Positions 39,159 to 49,809 of a DNA stretch of 64,000 nt are shown in pieces. The stretch is taken from positions 1,082,001 through 1,146,000 of the forward strand of contig NZ_QYUK01000011.1 in assembly GCF_003590945.1 (NCBI RefSeq), given 5' to 3'. Below the pieces are notes generated by a model. It ran no database searches. It was given only the letters and a program-made list of their open reading frames with translations, and was not told the origin of the DNA. This stretch comes from Oleomonas cavernae (GTDB lineage: Bacteria > Pseudomonadota > Alphaproteobacteria > Zavarziniales > Zavarziniaceae). Position numbers and translations under genes: made by a program. How positions within the stretch are numbered: the stretch's first letter is position 1; every line of letters starts with the position of its first letter.

Positions 39159-39468
39159 GACGCACACCCCCGATTTGACCCCGTCTGTCGCGGCTTTGGC
39201 TGCACCAACAAACCCGGTGCACCCTTTTGCTGGATCAGGCCGTTGCCCTGACGGGCACGCCTCACAAGGCGATCATCGCCAAAATCGCCACCCCACCGGC
39301 CACGTGATTCCACCGTAGGCCGCCGGGTTGTTCCCGATCTGGTTGAACATCACGCCGATGCCGGTTCACTGCATGGTCCATGCGGACTAGGCAGTGCGGG
39401 CGGGCCGGGATTTGGGAAAGGGGGGTGGTCGTCCCGGCGCGGCGGCCGGGACGACGCAAGGGAGGAGA
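39159..39468. other. Intergenic region between ppk2 and the DUF1302 gene, with a hairpin after ppk2
   Basis: About 310 bases without a supported gene. A perfect 11-base stem (39428-39438 with 39445-39455, CGTCCCGGC / GCCGGGACG core) lies just after the ppk2 stop and may end its transcript, but there is no T tract. The remainder should carry the promoter of the outer-membrane protein gene. I see no recognisable operator. Confidence 0.45.
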
Positions 39469-40386
39469 TCAGTAGATCTCGGGCACCAGCATCTCTTGGG
39501 GCACCGGGTTGCGGATATAGTCGTCGTGCCGGGTCCGTTCGGGCAGGACGATGGCGGGGTGTTCCACCGGTTCGTAGGGGATCTGGGTCAGCAGGTGATT
39601 GATGCAATTGAGGCGCGCCCGCTTCTTGTCGACCGCCTGCACCACCCACCAGGGCGCTTCCGCGATGTGGGTGCGCTCCAGCATCACTTCCTTGGCCTTG
39701 GTGTAGAGCTCCCAGCGGCGGCGGGATTCAAGGTCCATCGGGCTCAGCTTCCACTGCTTCAGCGGGTCGTGGATGCGGCTGAGGAAGCGCATGTGCTGCT
39801 CCTCGTCGGTGATCGAGAACCAGTACTTGAGCACCTTGATGCCCGAGCGCGCCAGCATCCGCTCGAATTCCGGCACCGAGCGGAAGAATTCCTCGTATTC
39901 GTCGTCGGTGCAGAAGCCCATCACCCGCTCGACGCCGGCGCGGTTGTACCAGCTACGGTCGAACAGGACGATTTCGCCGGCCGCCGGCAGGTGCGAGACA
40001 TAGCGCTGGAAGTACCATTGGGTACGTTCGCGGTCGTTGGGCGCGGGCAGGGCGGCGACCCGGCAGACGCGGGGATTGAGGCGCTGGGTGATGCGCTTGA
40101 TGGCGCCGCCCTTGCCGGCTGAATCGCGCCCCTCGAAGACGATGACGATCTTCTGGCGCGAATTGACAACCCAGTCCTGGACCTTGATCAATTCGGTCTG
40201 CAGGCGCAGCAATTCGCGGAAATAGAACCGGCGGAATTCCTTTTCCTCGGCCGTGTCCGGCGCTCTCACTTCCTCGCCGTCGGGCCCGAACTCGTGGTCC
40301 TCGAGTTCCAGTTCGAGCTCTTCCTCGTAGCTGTCCATCATGTCGCGTCGGATGCGCGCCACGACTTCGTCGTCATCAAGGTTCAT
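39469..40386 (-). CDS. ppk2: Polyphosphate kinase 2
   Basis: 305 residues. PPK2 transfers phosphate between polyphosphate and nucleotides. Walker A GRDSAGKGG, the lid region QWYFQRYVSHLPAAGEIVLF, Walker B DRSWYNRAGVE, and later HDPLKQWKLSPMDLESRRRW and APWWVVQAVDKKRARLN all match class I PPK2. The N-terminal 80 residues are acidic (EEELELELEDHEFG). It is a single gene, with a possible hairpin terminator downstream. Confidence 0.95.
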   Translation of the reverse strand: MNLDDDEVVARIRRDMMDSYEEELELELEDHEFGPDGEEVRAPDTAEEKEFRRFYFRELLRLQTELIKVQDWVVNSRQKIVIVFEGRDSAGKGGAIKRITQRLNPRVCRVAALPAPNDRERTQWYFQRYVSHLPAAGEIVLFDRSWYNRAGVERVMGFCTDDEYEEFFRSVPEFERMLARSGIKVLKYWFSITDEEQHMRFLSRIHDPLKQWKLSPMDLESRRRWELYTKAKEVMLERTHIAEAPWWVVQAVDKKRARLNCINHLLTQIPYEPVEHPAIVLPERTRHDDYIRNPVPQEMLVPEIY

Positions 40387-40459
40387 GGGCCTATCTCACT
40401 GATTTGGATCTCAAATCGGCAAGATAAGCGCTTTGCGTGACGGTTTGGCGAAAATCGGC

Positions 40460-41299
40460 TCAAGCCTTCAAGCGCTCGGCGTGCCATGCCAGGTGCTCGG
40501 CCATGAAGGTCGAGATGAAGTGATAGGAATGGTCGTAGCCCTCCTGCAGGCGCAGGGTGAGGGGGATGCCGGCGGCATCGCAGGCGGCCTGCAGCAGTTC
40601 GGGCTTGAGCTGGCCGGCCAGGAAGCTGTCGGCGGTGCCCTGGTCGACCAGCAGGTCGGGCGGGCGGGCGCCATCCTCGATCAGGGCGACGGCGTCGTGC
40701 TGGCGCCACAGCGCCGTGTCGGGGCCCAGATAGCCGGGCAGGGCCTTCTGGCCCCAGGGCACCTGGGTGGGGGCGACGATCGGGGCGAAGGCCGAGGTCG
40801 ACTTGAAACGGCCGGGGTGGCGCAGGGCGACGGTCAGGGCGCCGTGCCCGCCCATGGAATGGCCGGTGATGCCCTGTCGCGCGGTGTCGACCGGGAAATG
40901 CTGTGCGATCACCGCCGGCAGCTCCTGGGTGACGTAGGACCACATCTTGAAATGGGGCGCCCAGGGGGCTTGCGTCGCATCGACATAGAAGCCGGCGCCC
41001 TGGCCCATGTCCCAGGCGGGATCGTCGGCCACGCCTTCCCCGCGCGGGCTGGTGTCGGGGCACACCACGATCAGGCCCAGCTCGGCCGCGGCCTGCCGGT
41101 ATTCGCCCTTGTCCATGACATTGGCATGGGTGCAGGTCAGGCCCGACAGATAGGTGACCACCGGGCAGGGTCCCTTGGCCGCCGCCGGCGGCACGAAGAC
41201 CGCGAAAGTCATGGTGGTGCCGGTGGCACCCGAGGCGTGGCGATAGACGCCTTGGGTGCCACCATGGGCGCGGTGGGTCTCGACGGTTTCGATCGTCAT
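40460..41299 (-). CDS. fghA: S-formylglutathione hydrolase
   Basis: 279 residues. Last step of the glutathione pathway of formaldehyde oxidation: S-formylglutathione to formate and glutathione. Motifs: YLSGLTCTHANVMDKGEYR, CPDTSPRG, nucleophile elbow TGHSMGGHGALTVAL, the acid in LVDQGTADSFL, and GYDHSYHFISTF with the catalytic His. It lies downstream of the dehydrogenase with a palindromic repeat between, so transcription probably continues through it. Confidence 0.96.
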   Translation of the reverse strand: MTIETVETHRAHGGTQGVYRHASGATGTTMTFAVFVPPAAAKGPCPVVTYLSGLTCTHANVMDKGEYRQAAAELGLIVVCPDTSPRGEGVADDPAWDMGQGAGFYVDATQAPWAPHFKMWSYVTQELPAVIAQHFPVDTARQGITGHSMGGHGALTVALRHPGRFKSTSAFAPIVAPTQVPWGQKALPGYLGPDTALWRQHDAVALIEDGARPPDLLVDQGTADSFLAGQLKPELLQAACDAAGIPLTLRLQEGYDHSYHFISTFMAEHLAWHAERLKA

Positions 41300-41323
41300 G
41301 GGGTTACTCCAACCCTGTGTGGA

Positions 41324-41403
41324 GTCATCCCGGCGGAGGCCGGGATCCATTCTGATCCAGCGCGAGCTGCCCGGAAATGGATCCCGGCCTTCGCCGGGAT
41401 GAC
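41324..41403. repeat. Palindromic intergenic repeat, GTCATCCCGGC family
   Basis: GTCATCCCGGCGGAGGCCGGGATCC (left arm start 41324) and GGATCCCGGCCTTCGCCGGG...ATGAC (right arm ending 41403), inverted, within the formaldehyde operon between the dehydrogenase and the hydrolase. Confidence 0.88.
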
Positions 41404-41414
41404 GACATAAAACC

Positions 41415-42524
<1,110 letters not shown>

Positions 42525-42590
42525 GACAGTATTCCTTATGGCAAAGCCGGCCGGGCGCGCGGCCCGGCCGGTTGTGTGCAAGTTCGGTGA

Positions 42591-43166
42591 TCAGGCCGCC
42601 AGGGCGCCCGAGGCCTTGGCGACATGGGTGGCGATGGCATCCATCAGGGCCGGCGAGAGCGCGTCATAGGGCTCCAGCCCCAGTTCACGCAGGCGCCCGC
42701 GGATGGCGCCCATCTGTTCCGGCCGGACACCGGATTCGATGACCGAGGAGACGAAGGCGGCGAATTCGGGCTGCGACCAGCCGCTCTGGGGCGAGAGTTC
42801 GGTGTGGATGAAGTCGAGGCCGTAGAAGGGATGGTTGGTGTTCTCGATGCGGCCGTACATGTGGACGCCGCAGCCCTTGCAGGCATGGCGCTGGATCGGC
42901 GCGTCCTTGTTGACGATGGCGAGCTTGTCGGCGTTCTCGGTCACCGAGACCTTGTCGCGCGAGACCACGGCGACGACCGAGAAGATGGCGCCCTTGGGCT
43001 TCCAGCACTTGGTGCAGCCGCAGGCGTGGTTGTGCGCGGTCTGCGCCGCCACGCTCACCTTGACCGGCCGGTCGGCGCATTTGCACACCAAGGTGCCGCC
43101 GGCGAAATCCTTCGAGCCCGGCGCAATGCCATTGTCGATGGACGGATGCAGGGATATCGATGCCAT
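42591..43166 (-). CDS. gfa: S-(hydroxymethyl)glutathione synthase (glutathione-dependent formaldehyde-activating enzyme)
   Basis: 191 residues. Catalyses or speeds the condensation of formaldehyde with glutathione, the first step of the pathway completed by the two downstream genes. Zinc-binding cysteines: [24 protein letters not shown] and [23 protein letters not shown] and [14 protein letters not shown] match Gfa. First gene of the leftward cluster, so the operon promoter should lie in the 43167-43522 gap. Confidence 0.94.
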   Translation of the reverse strand: MASISLHPSIDNGIAPGSKDFAGGTLVCKCADRPVKVSVAAQTAHNHACGCTKCWKPKGAIFSVVAVVSRDKVSVTENADKLAIVNKDAPIQRHACKGCGVHMYGRIENTNHPFYGLDFIHTELSPQSGWSQPEFAAFVSSVIESGVRPEQMGAIRGRLRELGLEPYDALSPALMDAIATHVAKASGALAA

Positions 43167-43522
43167 GGTTACTTCCTCCCGGTGTCGAGCTGTTTAGGGT
43201 GGGTGGTGGTCATTGCCGGCGGGTTTGCCCGCTTCGTTCGGACTCGATCACGGCGTGCAGTCTTCCAGATGGTCGGGGCGCGGACAACACCGCTTACCGC
43301 TACGGAATCTTATATTTCTCAAAGATCAGAGGCGGTCGGCGGGCCGTCGAATTGACGGTGGCGGAGCACGCTTCGGGCGGCTTGTCTGGAACCGCCATCG
43401 CCTTGATCGATTGCGGCACAGGGGGCCTCCACCCGCCCGCGCAAAGGCTGGCAAAGCGCAGGTGAAGCGCCTATATGTGTTTCCCCTATCAATTTTGGCC
43501 TTATTTAGGTTTGGAAAGTCCT
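43167..43522. other. Divergent intergenic region, gfa / DAHP synthase
   Basis: About 355 bases with no supported gene. Two AT-richer patches stand out: about 43306-43328 (TCTTATATTTCTCAAAG) and about 43470-43522 (TATATGTG, TTATTTAGGTTTGG). They are plausible promoters for the leftward and rightward genes. No operator or riboswitch is recognisable. Confidence 0.45.
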
Positions 43523-44895
43523 ATGGGTAAGCCTTGGAGCCCCGACAGCTGGCGCAACCTGCCGATCCGGCAGGTGCCCGACTATCCCGATGCCGCCGCC
43601 CTCGAGGTGGTTGAAGGCAAGCTCCGGTCGTATCCGCCGCTGGTGTTTGCCGGCGAGGCCAGGAACCTGAAGAAGTCGCTGGGCGAGGTGGCGGAAGGCC
43701 GTGCTTTCCTGCTCCAGGGTGGTGATTGCGCGGAAAGCTTCGCCGAATTCCACCCCAACAATATCCGCGACATGTTCCGCGTCATCCTGCAGATGGCAGT
43801 GGTGCTGACCTATGCCGCGGCTTGCCCCGTGGTGAAGGTGGGCCGCATGGCCGGGCAGTTCGCCAAGCCGCGCTCGGCCCCGAACGAGGAAATCGGCGGC
43901 GTCAGCCTGCCGTCCTACCGCGGCGACATCGTCAACGGCATGGACTTCAACCCGGAAGCCCGGGTGCCCGATCCCAACCGCCTGCTCCAGGCCTATCTCC
44001 AGGCGGCCTCGACGCTCAACCTGCTGCGCGCCTTCGCGCAAGGGGGTACGCCGACCTGCACCAGGTGAACCGCTGGAACATGGGCTTCGTCTCAGGGCAA
44101 ACCATGGAGCGCTACCGCGACCTGGCCCAGCGGATCGAGGAGTCGCTGGACTTCATGGCCGCCTGCGGCGTCACCGGCGAGACCACGCCCAGCCTGCGCC
44201 AGACCGACTTCTACACCAGCCACGAGGCCCTGCTGCTGGGCTACGAGCAGGCGATGACGCGCGAGGATTCGACCCAGGGCGGCTGGTACGACACCTCGGC
44301 CCACATGCTGTGGGTCGGCGAGCGCACCCGTAACCTGGACGGCGCCCATGTCGAGTTCATGCGCGGCATCAAGAACCCGATCGGTTGCAAGGTCGGCCCG
44401 GGCATGGAGCCGTCCGAACTGATCACCCTGATCGACGCCCTGAACCCGGCCAACGAGCCCGGCCGCCTGACCCTGATCACCCGCATGGGTCACGACCAGG
44501 TCGAGCGCAAGCTGCCCGCCCTGCTGCGCGCGGTGAAGCGCGAGGGCCGCAAGGTGGTGTGGTCGTGCGATCCCATGCACGGCAACACGATCAAGTCGTC
44601 GACCGGCTACAAGACCCGGCCCTTCGACCGCATCCTGGCCGAGGTGCGCGGCTTCTTCGCCGCCCACCAGGCCGAGGGCACCTATGCCGGCGGCATCCAT
44701 GTCGAGATGACCGGGCAGAACGTGACCGAGTGCATCGGCGGCGCCGTCGAGATCTCGGACGAGCAGTTGGGCGACCGCTACCACACCCACTGCGACCCGC
44801 GCCTCAACGCCGCCCAAGCCCTGGAACTGGCCTTCCTGGTGGCTGAAGGCATCAAGCAGGAACGCAAGGCGCCGCCGCTTCAGGCCGCGTCGTAA
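43523..44895 (+). CDS. aroG: Class II 3-deoxy-7-phosphoheptulonate (DAHP) synthase (one-base frameshift)
   Basis: First enzyme of the shikimate pathway (PEP plus erythrose 4-phosphate to DAHP). Class II motifs: [45 protein letters not shown], and later [34 protein letters not shown] and [13 protein letters not shown]. The frame breaks at about 44041-44045: CAAGGGGGTACG needs one G to read [15 protein letters not shown]. The restored length is 457 residues, normal for the class. ATG 43523 starts a typical N terminus. A terminator follows. Likely an essential metabolic gene, so the break is probably a sequence error. Confidence 0.93.
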
Positions 44896-44904
44896 TCTGA
44901 TCTG

Positions 44905-44935
44905 GTCCCCTCTGCCGCGGCGGAGGGGACTCTTT
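44905..44935 (+). terminator. Rho-independent terminator after the DAHP synthase gene
   Basis: GTCCCCTC (44905-44912) pairs with GAGGGGAC (44923-44930); the stem extends inward with GCC/GGC and a wobble pair. TCTTT follows at 44931. The T tract is short, so efficiency is uncertain. Confidence 0.65.
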
Positions 44936-44938
44936 CCC

Positions 44939-45018
44939 CGTCATTCCGGCGAAGGCCGGAATCCATTGAGACGTCGCGCGCTGGCCCAGAATGGATTCCG
45001 GCCTTCGCCGGAATGACG
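44939..45018. repeat. Palindromic intergenic repeat, GTCATTCCGGC variant
   Basis: CGTCATTCCGGCGAAGGCCG...GAATCCATT left arm and its inverse ...AATGGATTCCGGC, ending GAATGACG. The C-to-T change in the left arm is matched by G-to-A in the right, so pairing is kept. Confidence 0.88.
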
Positions 45019-45097
45019 TTCTGTGGTTTCCAGGTTCCGCTTGCCCATCCCATCCCACGCCTTATCCTGTTTGCATCCAAAACGGTGGAGTGCGGGC

Positions 45098-46078
45098 ATG
45101 CTGGGGCGATTGGCGGGATTGGTGATGGCGGCTGCCCTGGCGGCGGCGCCGGCGGTGGCCAAGGACAAGGTGGTGTTCGGCACCAACTGGCTGGCCCAGG
45201 CCGAACATGGCGGCTTCTACCAGGCGGTCGCCGACGGCACTTACGAGAAATACGGGCTCGAGGTCGAGATCCGCATGGGCGGGCCGCAGGTGAACCATTC
45301 CCTGCTGCTGGCGGCCGGCAAGATCGATTTCAACATGGGCGGCGAGGGTTACGGCGCCCTCAACTATGTCCAGAACAACATCCCCGTCCTGGCGGTCGCC
45401 TCGATCTTCCAGAAGGAGCCGCGGGTGCTGATCGCCCACCCCGATACCGGGGCGACCGACCTCGCCTCGCTGAAGGGCCGGCCGATCATGCTGTCGAAGG
45501 ATGCGATGCAGACCTTCTGGCTGTGGCTGCAGCACACCCAGGGCTATACCGACGATCAGGTGCGGCCCTATAATTTCTCGCCTGCCCCCTTCATGGCCGA
45601 CCCCAGGATGGTGATGCAGGGCTACCTGTCGTCCGAACCCTTCACGGTGCAGAAGGCCGGGGTGAAACCGGTGGTGATACTGCTGGCCGACTATGGTTAC
45701 GACACCTATTCGACCACGATCGAGGTGAAGCGCGACTTCGTCGAGAAGCATCCCGACGTGGTCCAGCGCTTCGTCGATGCCTCGATCATCGGCTGGAAGA
45801 CCTATCTGCATGGCGATCCCGCCAAGGCCAATGCCGCGATCAAGGCCGCCAACCCTGAAATGGACGACGAGCAACTGGCCTATGCCATCAAGGTGCTGAA
45901 CGAGCACGGCATCGTCGAATCCGGCGATGCCCTGACGCTGGGCATCGGGGCGATGACCGATGCACGCTGGAAATCCTTCTTCGACGGCACGGTGAAGGTC
46001 GGCATCTACCCGGCCGACCTGGCCTTCGCCAAGGCCTATTCCCTGCAATTCGTGAACAAGGGCGTCGGCCTTAAGTGA
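45098..46078 (+). CDS. ABC transporter substrate-binding protein, NitT/TauT (NMT1/ThiY-like) family
   Basis: 326 residues. A signal peptide (about 1-22, LVMAAALAAAPAVA then K) leads an NMT1-type binding protein: FGTNWLAQAEHGGFYQAVAD, GLEVEIRMGGPQVNHSLLLA, LAVASIFQKEPRVLI and LIAHPDTGATDLASLKGRPI. The family binds taurine, sulphonates, thiamine precursors or nitrate. The FYQA.ADG..EK.GL..E pattern is common to pyrimidine and riboflavin precursor binders too, so the ligand is open. It forms a compact operon with the ATPase and permease through 4-base overlaps. Confidence 0.9.
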   Translation: MLGRLAGLVMAAALAAAPAVAKDKVVFGTNWLAQAEHGGFYQAVADGTYEKYGLEVEIRMGGPQVNHSLLLAAGKIDFNMGGEGYGALNYVQNNIPVLAVASIFQKEPRVLIAHPDTGATDLASLKGRPIMLSKDAMQTFWLWLQHTQGYTDDQVRPYNFSPAPFMADPRMVMQGYLSSEPFTVQKAGVKPVVILLADYGYDTYSTTIEVKRDFVEKHPDVVQRFVDASIIGWKTYLHGDPAKANAAIKAANPEMDDEQLAYAIKVLNEHGIVESGDALTLGIGAMTDARWKSFFDGTVKVGIYPADLAFAKAYSLQFVNKGVGLK

Positions 46079-46818
46079 GCCTGCTTAAGATCGCGGGCCT
46101 GTCCCACCGGTTTCCCGGTGGGACACAGGCGCTGCACGGTGTCGACCTGGCCGTGGCACGGGGCGAGTTCCTGTCGATCCTGGGGCCTTCGGGCTGCGGC
46201 AAGTCCACCTTGCTGCGCCTGATCATGGGGCTGGAACAGCCCAGCGCCGGCGCTCTCGCCTGGGCGGGCAGGCGGCCCGAGATCGGGGTGGTATTCCAGG
46301 AGCCGACCCTGATGCCCTGGGCCAGCGTGCTCGACAATGTCGCCTTGCCCCTGCGCCTCAAGGGCGTGGCCAGGGCCGAACGGACCCGCGCCGCCCAGGC
46401 GGCGATCGAGCAGGTGGGGCTGAGCGGCTTCGAGCGGGCCGTGCCGCGGGAATTGTCGGGTGGCATGAAGATGCGTGTCTCGATCGCCCGGGCCTTCTCG
46501 GCCAAGCCCGACCTGCTGCTGATGGACGAGCCCTTTGCCGCCCTCGACGAGATCACCCGCCTGCGCCTGGACGACGAGCTCTATGCCCTGTGGGCGAGGC
46601 TTGGCCTGACCGTGCTGTTCGTGACCCACAGCGTGTTCGAGAGTGCCTATCTCTCCAGCCGCATCGTGGTGATGGCGCCGCGCCCTGGACACCTGGTGGC
46701 CAGCCACGACACCGCTCATGCGGCGATGGGGGCGGCCTTTCGCGCCTCGGCCGACTATGCCGCGACCTGCGGCCGGGTCTCGGCCAGTCTCGCTGCCGCG
46801 ATGGGCCAGGCGGCATGA
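46075..46818 (+). CDS. ABC transporter ATP-binding protein, NitT/TauT family
   Basis: 247 residues. Walker A GPSGCGKST, Q-loop VVFQEPTLMPWASVLDN, signature LSGGMKMRVSIARAF and Walker B LLLMDEPFAALDE, the SsuB/TauB pattern. Starts with GTG overlapping the binding-protein stop (GTGA) and is followed by the permease with an ATGA overlap. Confidence 0.94.
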   Translation: MSLLKIAGLSHRFPGGTQALHGVDLAVARGEFLSILGPSGCGKSTLLRLIMGLEQPSAGALAWAGRRPEIGVVFQEPTLMPWASVLDNVALPLRLKGVARAERTRAAQAAIEQVGLSGFERAVPRELSGGMKMRVSIARAFSAKPDLLLMDEPFAALDEITRLRLDDELYALWARLGLTVLFVTHSVFESAYLSSRIVVMAPRPGHLVASHDTAHAAMGAAFRASADYAATCGRVSASLAAAMGQAA

Positions 46819-47600
46819 GCCATGCGCAGCGCCTGGCCCCCCTGCTGGTCGCCCTCGTGGTCCTGGGCGCCTGGGAGGCGATGGTCCGCATCAACGACCT
46901 GCCACCCTATATCCTGCCCGCCCCGTCGGTGATCGCGGCCAGCCTGTGGAACGACCGGGTGATCCTGGCCTCGTCCCTGCTCGTCACCTTGCAGATCACG
47001 CTGGCGGCCCTCGTCACCTCGGCCGTGACCAGCCTCCTGCTGGCCGTCGTGTTCGTGCAGAGCCGGTGGATCGAGCGCAGCCTCTACCCCTATGCGGTGA
47101 TCCTGCAGGTGACGCCGATCGTGGCGATCGCGCCCCTGGTGCTGATCTATGTCGAGGATCCTTTCGCGGTGATGCTGGTCTGCGCCACCATCGTCGCCTT
47201 CTTCCCCATCCTGTCGAACACCATGTTCGGGCTGCGCTCGGTCGATCCGGGGCTGGAGGACCTGTTCCGCCTGCAAGGGGCAGGGCGCTTGCAGACGCTG
47301 TTCCTGCTGCGCCTGCCCTCGGCCCTGCCGCATTTTCTGGTGGGCCTGCGCATAGCCGGGGGCCTGGCCCTGATCGGGGCGGTGGTCGCCGAATTTGTCT
47401 CCTCGACCACGGCCGGCGGGGCGACGGGCCTGGCCTGGCGGATCATCGAGGCGGGGCAGCGGCTGAACGTGCCACGCATGTTCGCGGCGCTGGCCCTGAT
47501 TGCCGTCGCGGGGATTGCGATCTTCGGGCTTCTCACGGCACTCTCGACACTCAGCCTGCGCCGTTGGCACGACAGCGCGAGGCGAAGGCAAGAGCGGTAG
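46815..47600 (+). CDS. ABC transporter permease, NitT/TauT family
   Basis: 261 residues with six hydrophobic segments. LPPYILPAPSVIAASLW near the start and the EAA-like loop VDPGLEDLFRLQGAGRLQTL (cytoplasmic contact to the ATPase) fit the SsuC/TauC family. Completes the three-gene importer. ATG 46815 overlaps the ATPase stop. Confidence 0.92.
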   Translation: MSHAQRLAPLLVALVVLGAWEAMVRINDLPPYILPAPSVIAASLWNDRVILASSLLVTLQITLAALVTSAVTSLLLAVVFVQSRWIERSLYPYAVILQVTPIVAIAPLVLIYVEDPFAVMLVCATIVAFFPILSNTMFGLRSVDPGLEDLFRLQGAGRLQTLFLLRLPSALPHFLVGLRIAGGLALIGAVVAEFVSSTTAGGATGLAWRIIEAGQRLNVPRMFAALALIAVAGIAIFGLLTALSTLSLRRWHDSARRRQER

Positions 47601-47632
47601 AATGAACGCCCAGGGAGTAAACGTGATTCGCC

Positions 47633-48886
47633 ATGCCGGCCAAGCTGATTGAAATACGCCGCATCGCACTGCCCATCCGGCCTTTCGACCTGGGCAAGAT
47701 CGTCGGTGCCGAAGGCCGCGAGTTGCGCCTGTCCCTGGGCATCGGTTCCGGCCTGTCGCGGCGCCCGGGCGATCCGCCGGGCAAGCTGTTCGCCATCACC
47801 GACCGCGGCCCCAACATCCCTTGCGACGAGGCGTCCAAGATCCTGGGGAACGGGGCGGACGTGCTGTGCGCCGGCGACGGCGACGCCAAGATCTTTCCCC
47901 AGCCGGATTTCCAGCCCTCGATCATCAGCCTGGACATCAGCGCCATCCGCATCCGCCTGGCGGCGCGCATCGGCCTCAAAGACGCCAAGGGCGAGCCGAT
48001 CACCGGCCTGCCCAACCCGCGCGACCCCGAACATGCCCGCGAGATCGAGCAGGCCTTCGACCTGAAGGGAAATCTGCTGCACGGCGATCCCGGCGGGGTC
48101 GACCCGGAGGCGATCGCCGCCGCCCAGGACGGCACCTTCTGGGTGGGCGAGGAATACGGCCCCAGCCTGCTGCATGTCGCGGCCGACGGGACGGTGATGG
48201 AGCGAATTGTCCCCAAGGGCGTGGGCAAGTTCTATCGCAAGGCGCCCTATCCGGTGCGCGAGCGCCTGCCCGAGATCTGGGCCAAGCGCCGGCTCAATCG
48301 CGGGATCGAGGGGCTGACCCTGTCGCCCGACGGCCGCTACCTGCATTTCGTCACGCAAAGCCCGCTCGAACACCCGGTCCCTGAAGTGGCCAAATGGTCG
48401 CGCAACATCCGCATCGTCACCTTCGACGTGAAGAAGCGCGAGGTCGAGTGCGAGCATCTCTACCGCTTCGAGCGGCCCGTCGCCTTCCGTGGCGACCCGG
48501 GGGCGGAGCGCAAGGATGTGAAGGTGGGCGACATGACCTCGGTCGGGCCCTACGACCTGCTCGTGGTGGAACGGGTCGACCGTTCGTCCAAGATCTTCCA
48601 TGTCCGCCTGACCGCCGACATGCGCCTGGACCCCGCCTGGATGGACCCGGAGCGCCGCCCGACCCTGGAGGAGACCGACGGCCGGGCCCTGCGGCGCTTA
48701 GGGGTTCCCATCCTGGAGAAGCGGCTGATCGTCGATTCCGATCGCGAGCCCGGCCTGCCGGCCAAGCTGGAAGGCATGACCTGGATCGACGAGCGCACCC
48801 TGGTGGTGATCGACGACGACGACTTCGGCATCAAGGACGACCGCAGCGCCGTCCACCTCCTGCGCTTCGACGCCCCGATCATCTGA
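47633..48886 (+). CDS. Esterase-like activity of phytase family protein
   Basis: 417 residues. Motifs FAITDRGPNIPCDEASK, FWVGEEYGPSLLHVAADG, RGIEGLTLSPDGRYL, YDLLVVERVDRSS and LEGMTWIDERTLVVIDDDDFG are those of the phytase-esterase-like (PF13449) beta-propeller family. No signal peptide is visible, unlike many members. It lies 32 bases after the permease and is codirectional, so may belong to the same transcript, but the substrate is not known. Confidence 0.85.
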   Translation: MPAKLIEIRRIALPIRPFDLGKIVGAEGRELRLSLGIGSGLSRRPGDPPGKLFAITDRGPNIPCDEASKILGNGADVLCAGDGDAKIFPQPDFQPSIISLDISAIRIRLAARIGLKDAKGEPITGLPNPRDPEHAREIEQAFDLKGNLLHGDPGGVDPEAIAAAQDGTFWVGEEYGPSLLHVAADGTVMERIVPKGVGKFYRKAPYPVRERLPEIWAKRRLNRGIEGLTLSPDGRYLHFVTQSPLEHPVPEVAKWSRNIRIVTFDVKKREVECEHLYRFERPVAFRGDPGAERKDVKVGDMTSVGPYDLLVVERVDRSSKIFHVRLTADMRLDPAWMDPERRPTLEETDGRALRRLGVPILEKRLIVDSDREPGLPAKLEGMTWIDERTLVVIDDDDFGIKDDRSAVHLLRFDAPII

Positions 48887-48907
48887 AATGAAAACTCAAG
48901 CCAACGT

Positions 48908-48987
48908 CGTCATCCCGGCCTTGAGCCGGGATCTCGTGACCAGCACGCAATCTTGTTGAAAGATCCCGGCTCAAGGCCGGGATGACG
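48908..48987. repeat. Palindromic intergenic repeat, GTCATCCCGGC family
   Basis: CGTCATCCCGGCCTTGAGCC...GGGATCTC left arm and AGATCCCGGCTCAAGGCCGG...GATGACG right arm, inverted, just before the crotonase gene. Confidence 0.88.
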
Positions 48988-49002
48988 CCTTAGGGAGGCA
49001 TC

Positions 49003-49809
49003 ATGACGTCAACCGACCCGGTGCTGTGGGAACAGGATGGTCACGTCGTCCGCCTGGTGATGAACCGGCCCGAGACGCGCAATGCCCTGGGCTCGCTCGA
49101 GGAACTCGATCATTTCGTCTCGCTGTGCCAGCGCGCCAACGACGACCGTTCGGTCCGCGCCGTCATCCTGACGGGCAAGGGCAGCGCCTTCGCCGCCGGC
49201 GGCAATGTCAAGGACATGCGCGACAAGGTCGGTATCCTGGCGGGCATCCCCAAGGTCCAGCGTGACAGCTATCGTCGCACGGTGCAGAGGCTGGCCCAGG
49301 CGATCCGCAATATCGAGGTGCCGACCATCGCCGCGGTGAACGGCCCGGCCATCGGCCAGGGCTGCGGCCTGGCCTGCCTGTGCGATATCCGCATCGCCGG
49401 TGAGGCGGCGAAGTTCGCCGTCTCGTTCCTGAAGCTTGGCCTGGTGCCGGGCGACGGCGGGGCCTGGATCCTGCCACGTCTCATCGGCTCGGCCCGGGCG
49501 GCGGAGCTGTTCTTCACCGGCGACCTGATCGATGCCGCCACCGCCAGGGACTGGGGCCTGGTCTCGCGCGTCGTGCCGGATGCCGAACTGGCGGCCGAAG
49601 CGAGCGCCTTCGCCGGCCGCATCGCCGCGCAGCCGCCCGACGTGCTGCGCCTGACCAAGCGCCTGCTGCGCGAGGGCGAGCGGGCGCCTTACGAGAGCGT
49701 GCTGGAAATGTCGGCCGCGTTCCAGGCCCTGGCCCATCACACGGACGATCACGACGAGGCGATCGCCGCCTTCTTCGAGAAGCGCCCCGGCCGGTTCGAG
49801 GGCCGATGA
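49003..49809 (+). CDS. Enoyl-CoA hydratase/isomerase (crotonase) family protein
   Basis: 268 residues. The crotonase oxyanion hole residues lie in MNRPETRNALG and GSAFAAGGNVKDM, and in GPAIGQGCGLACLCDIRIAG. At the usual catalytic Glu sites the sequence reads FLKLGLVPGDGG: the first Glu position is not acidic and the second is Asp, so it may not be a standard hydratase. It could instead be an isomerase, hydrolase or dehalogenase-type member. Overlaps the hydrolase gene by 4 bases. Confidence 0.88.
   Translation: MTSTDPVLWEQDGHVVRLVMNRPETRNALGSLEELDHFVSLCQRANDDRSVRAVILTGKGSAFAAGGNVKDMRDKVGILAGIPKVQRDSYRRTVQRLAQAIRNIEVPTIAAVNGPAIGQGCGLACLCDIRIAGEAAKFAVSFLKLGLVPGDGGAWILPRLIGSARAAELFFTGDLIDAATARDWGLVSRVVPDAELAAEASAFAGRIAAQPPDVLRLTKRLLREGERAPYESVLEMSAAFQALAHHTDDHDEAIAAFFEKRPGRFEGR

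Noticed and set aside
39159-39468. Small frames between ppk2 and the DUF1302 gene
   Set aside because: Arg/Pro/His-rich translations without ribosome binding sites or family features.
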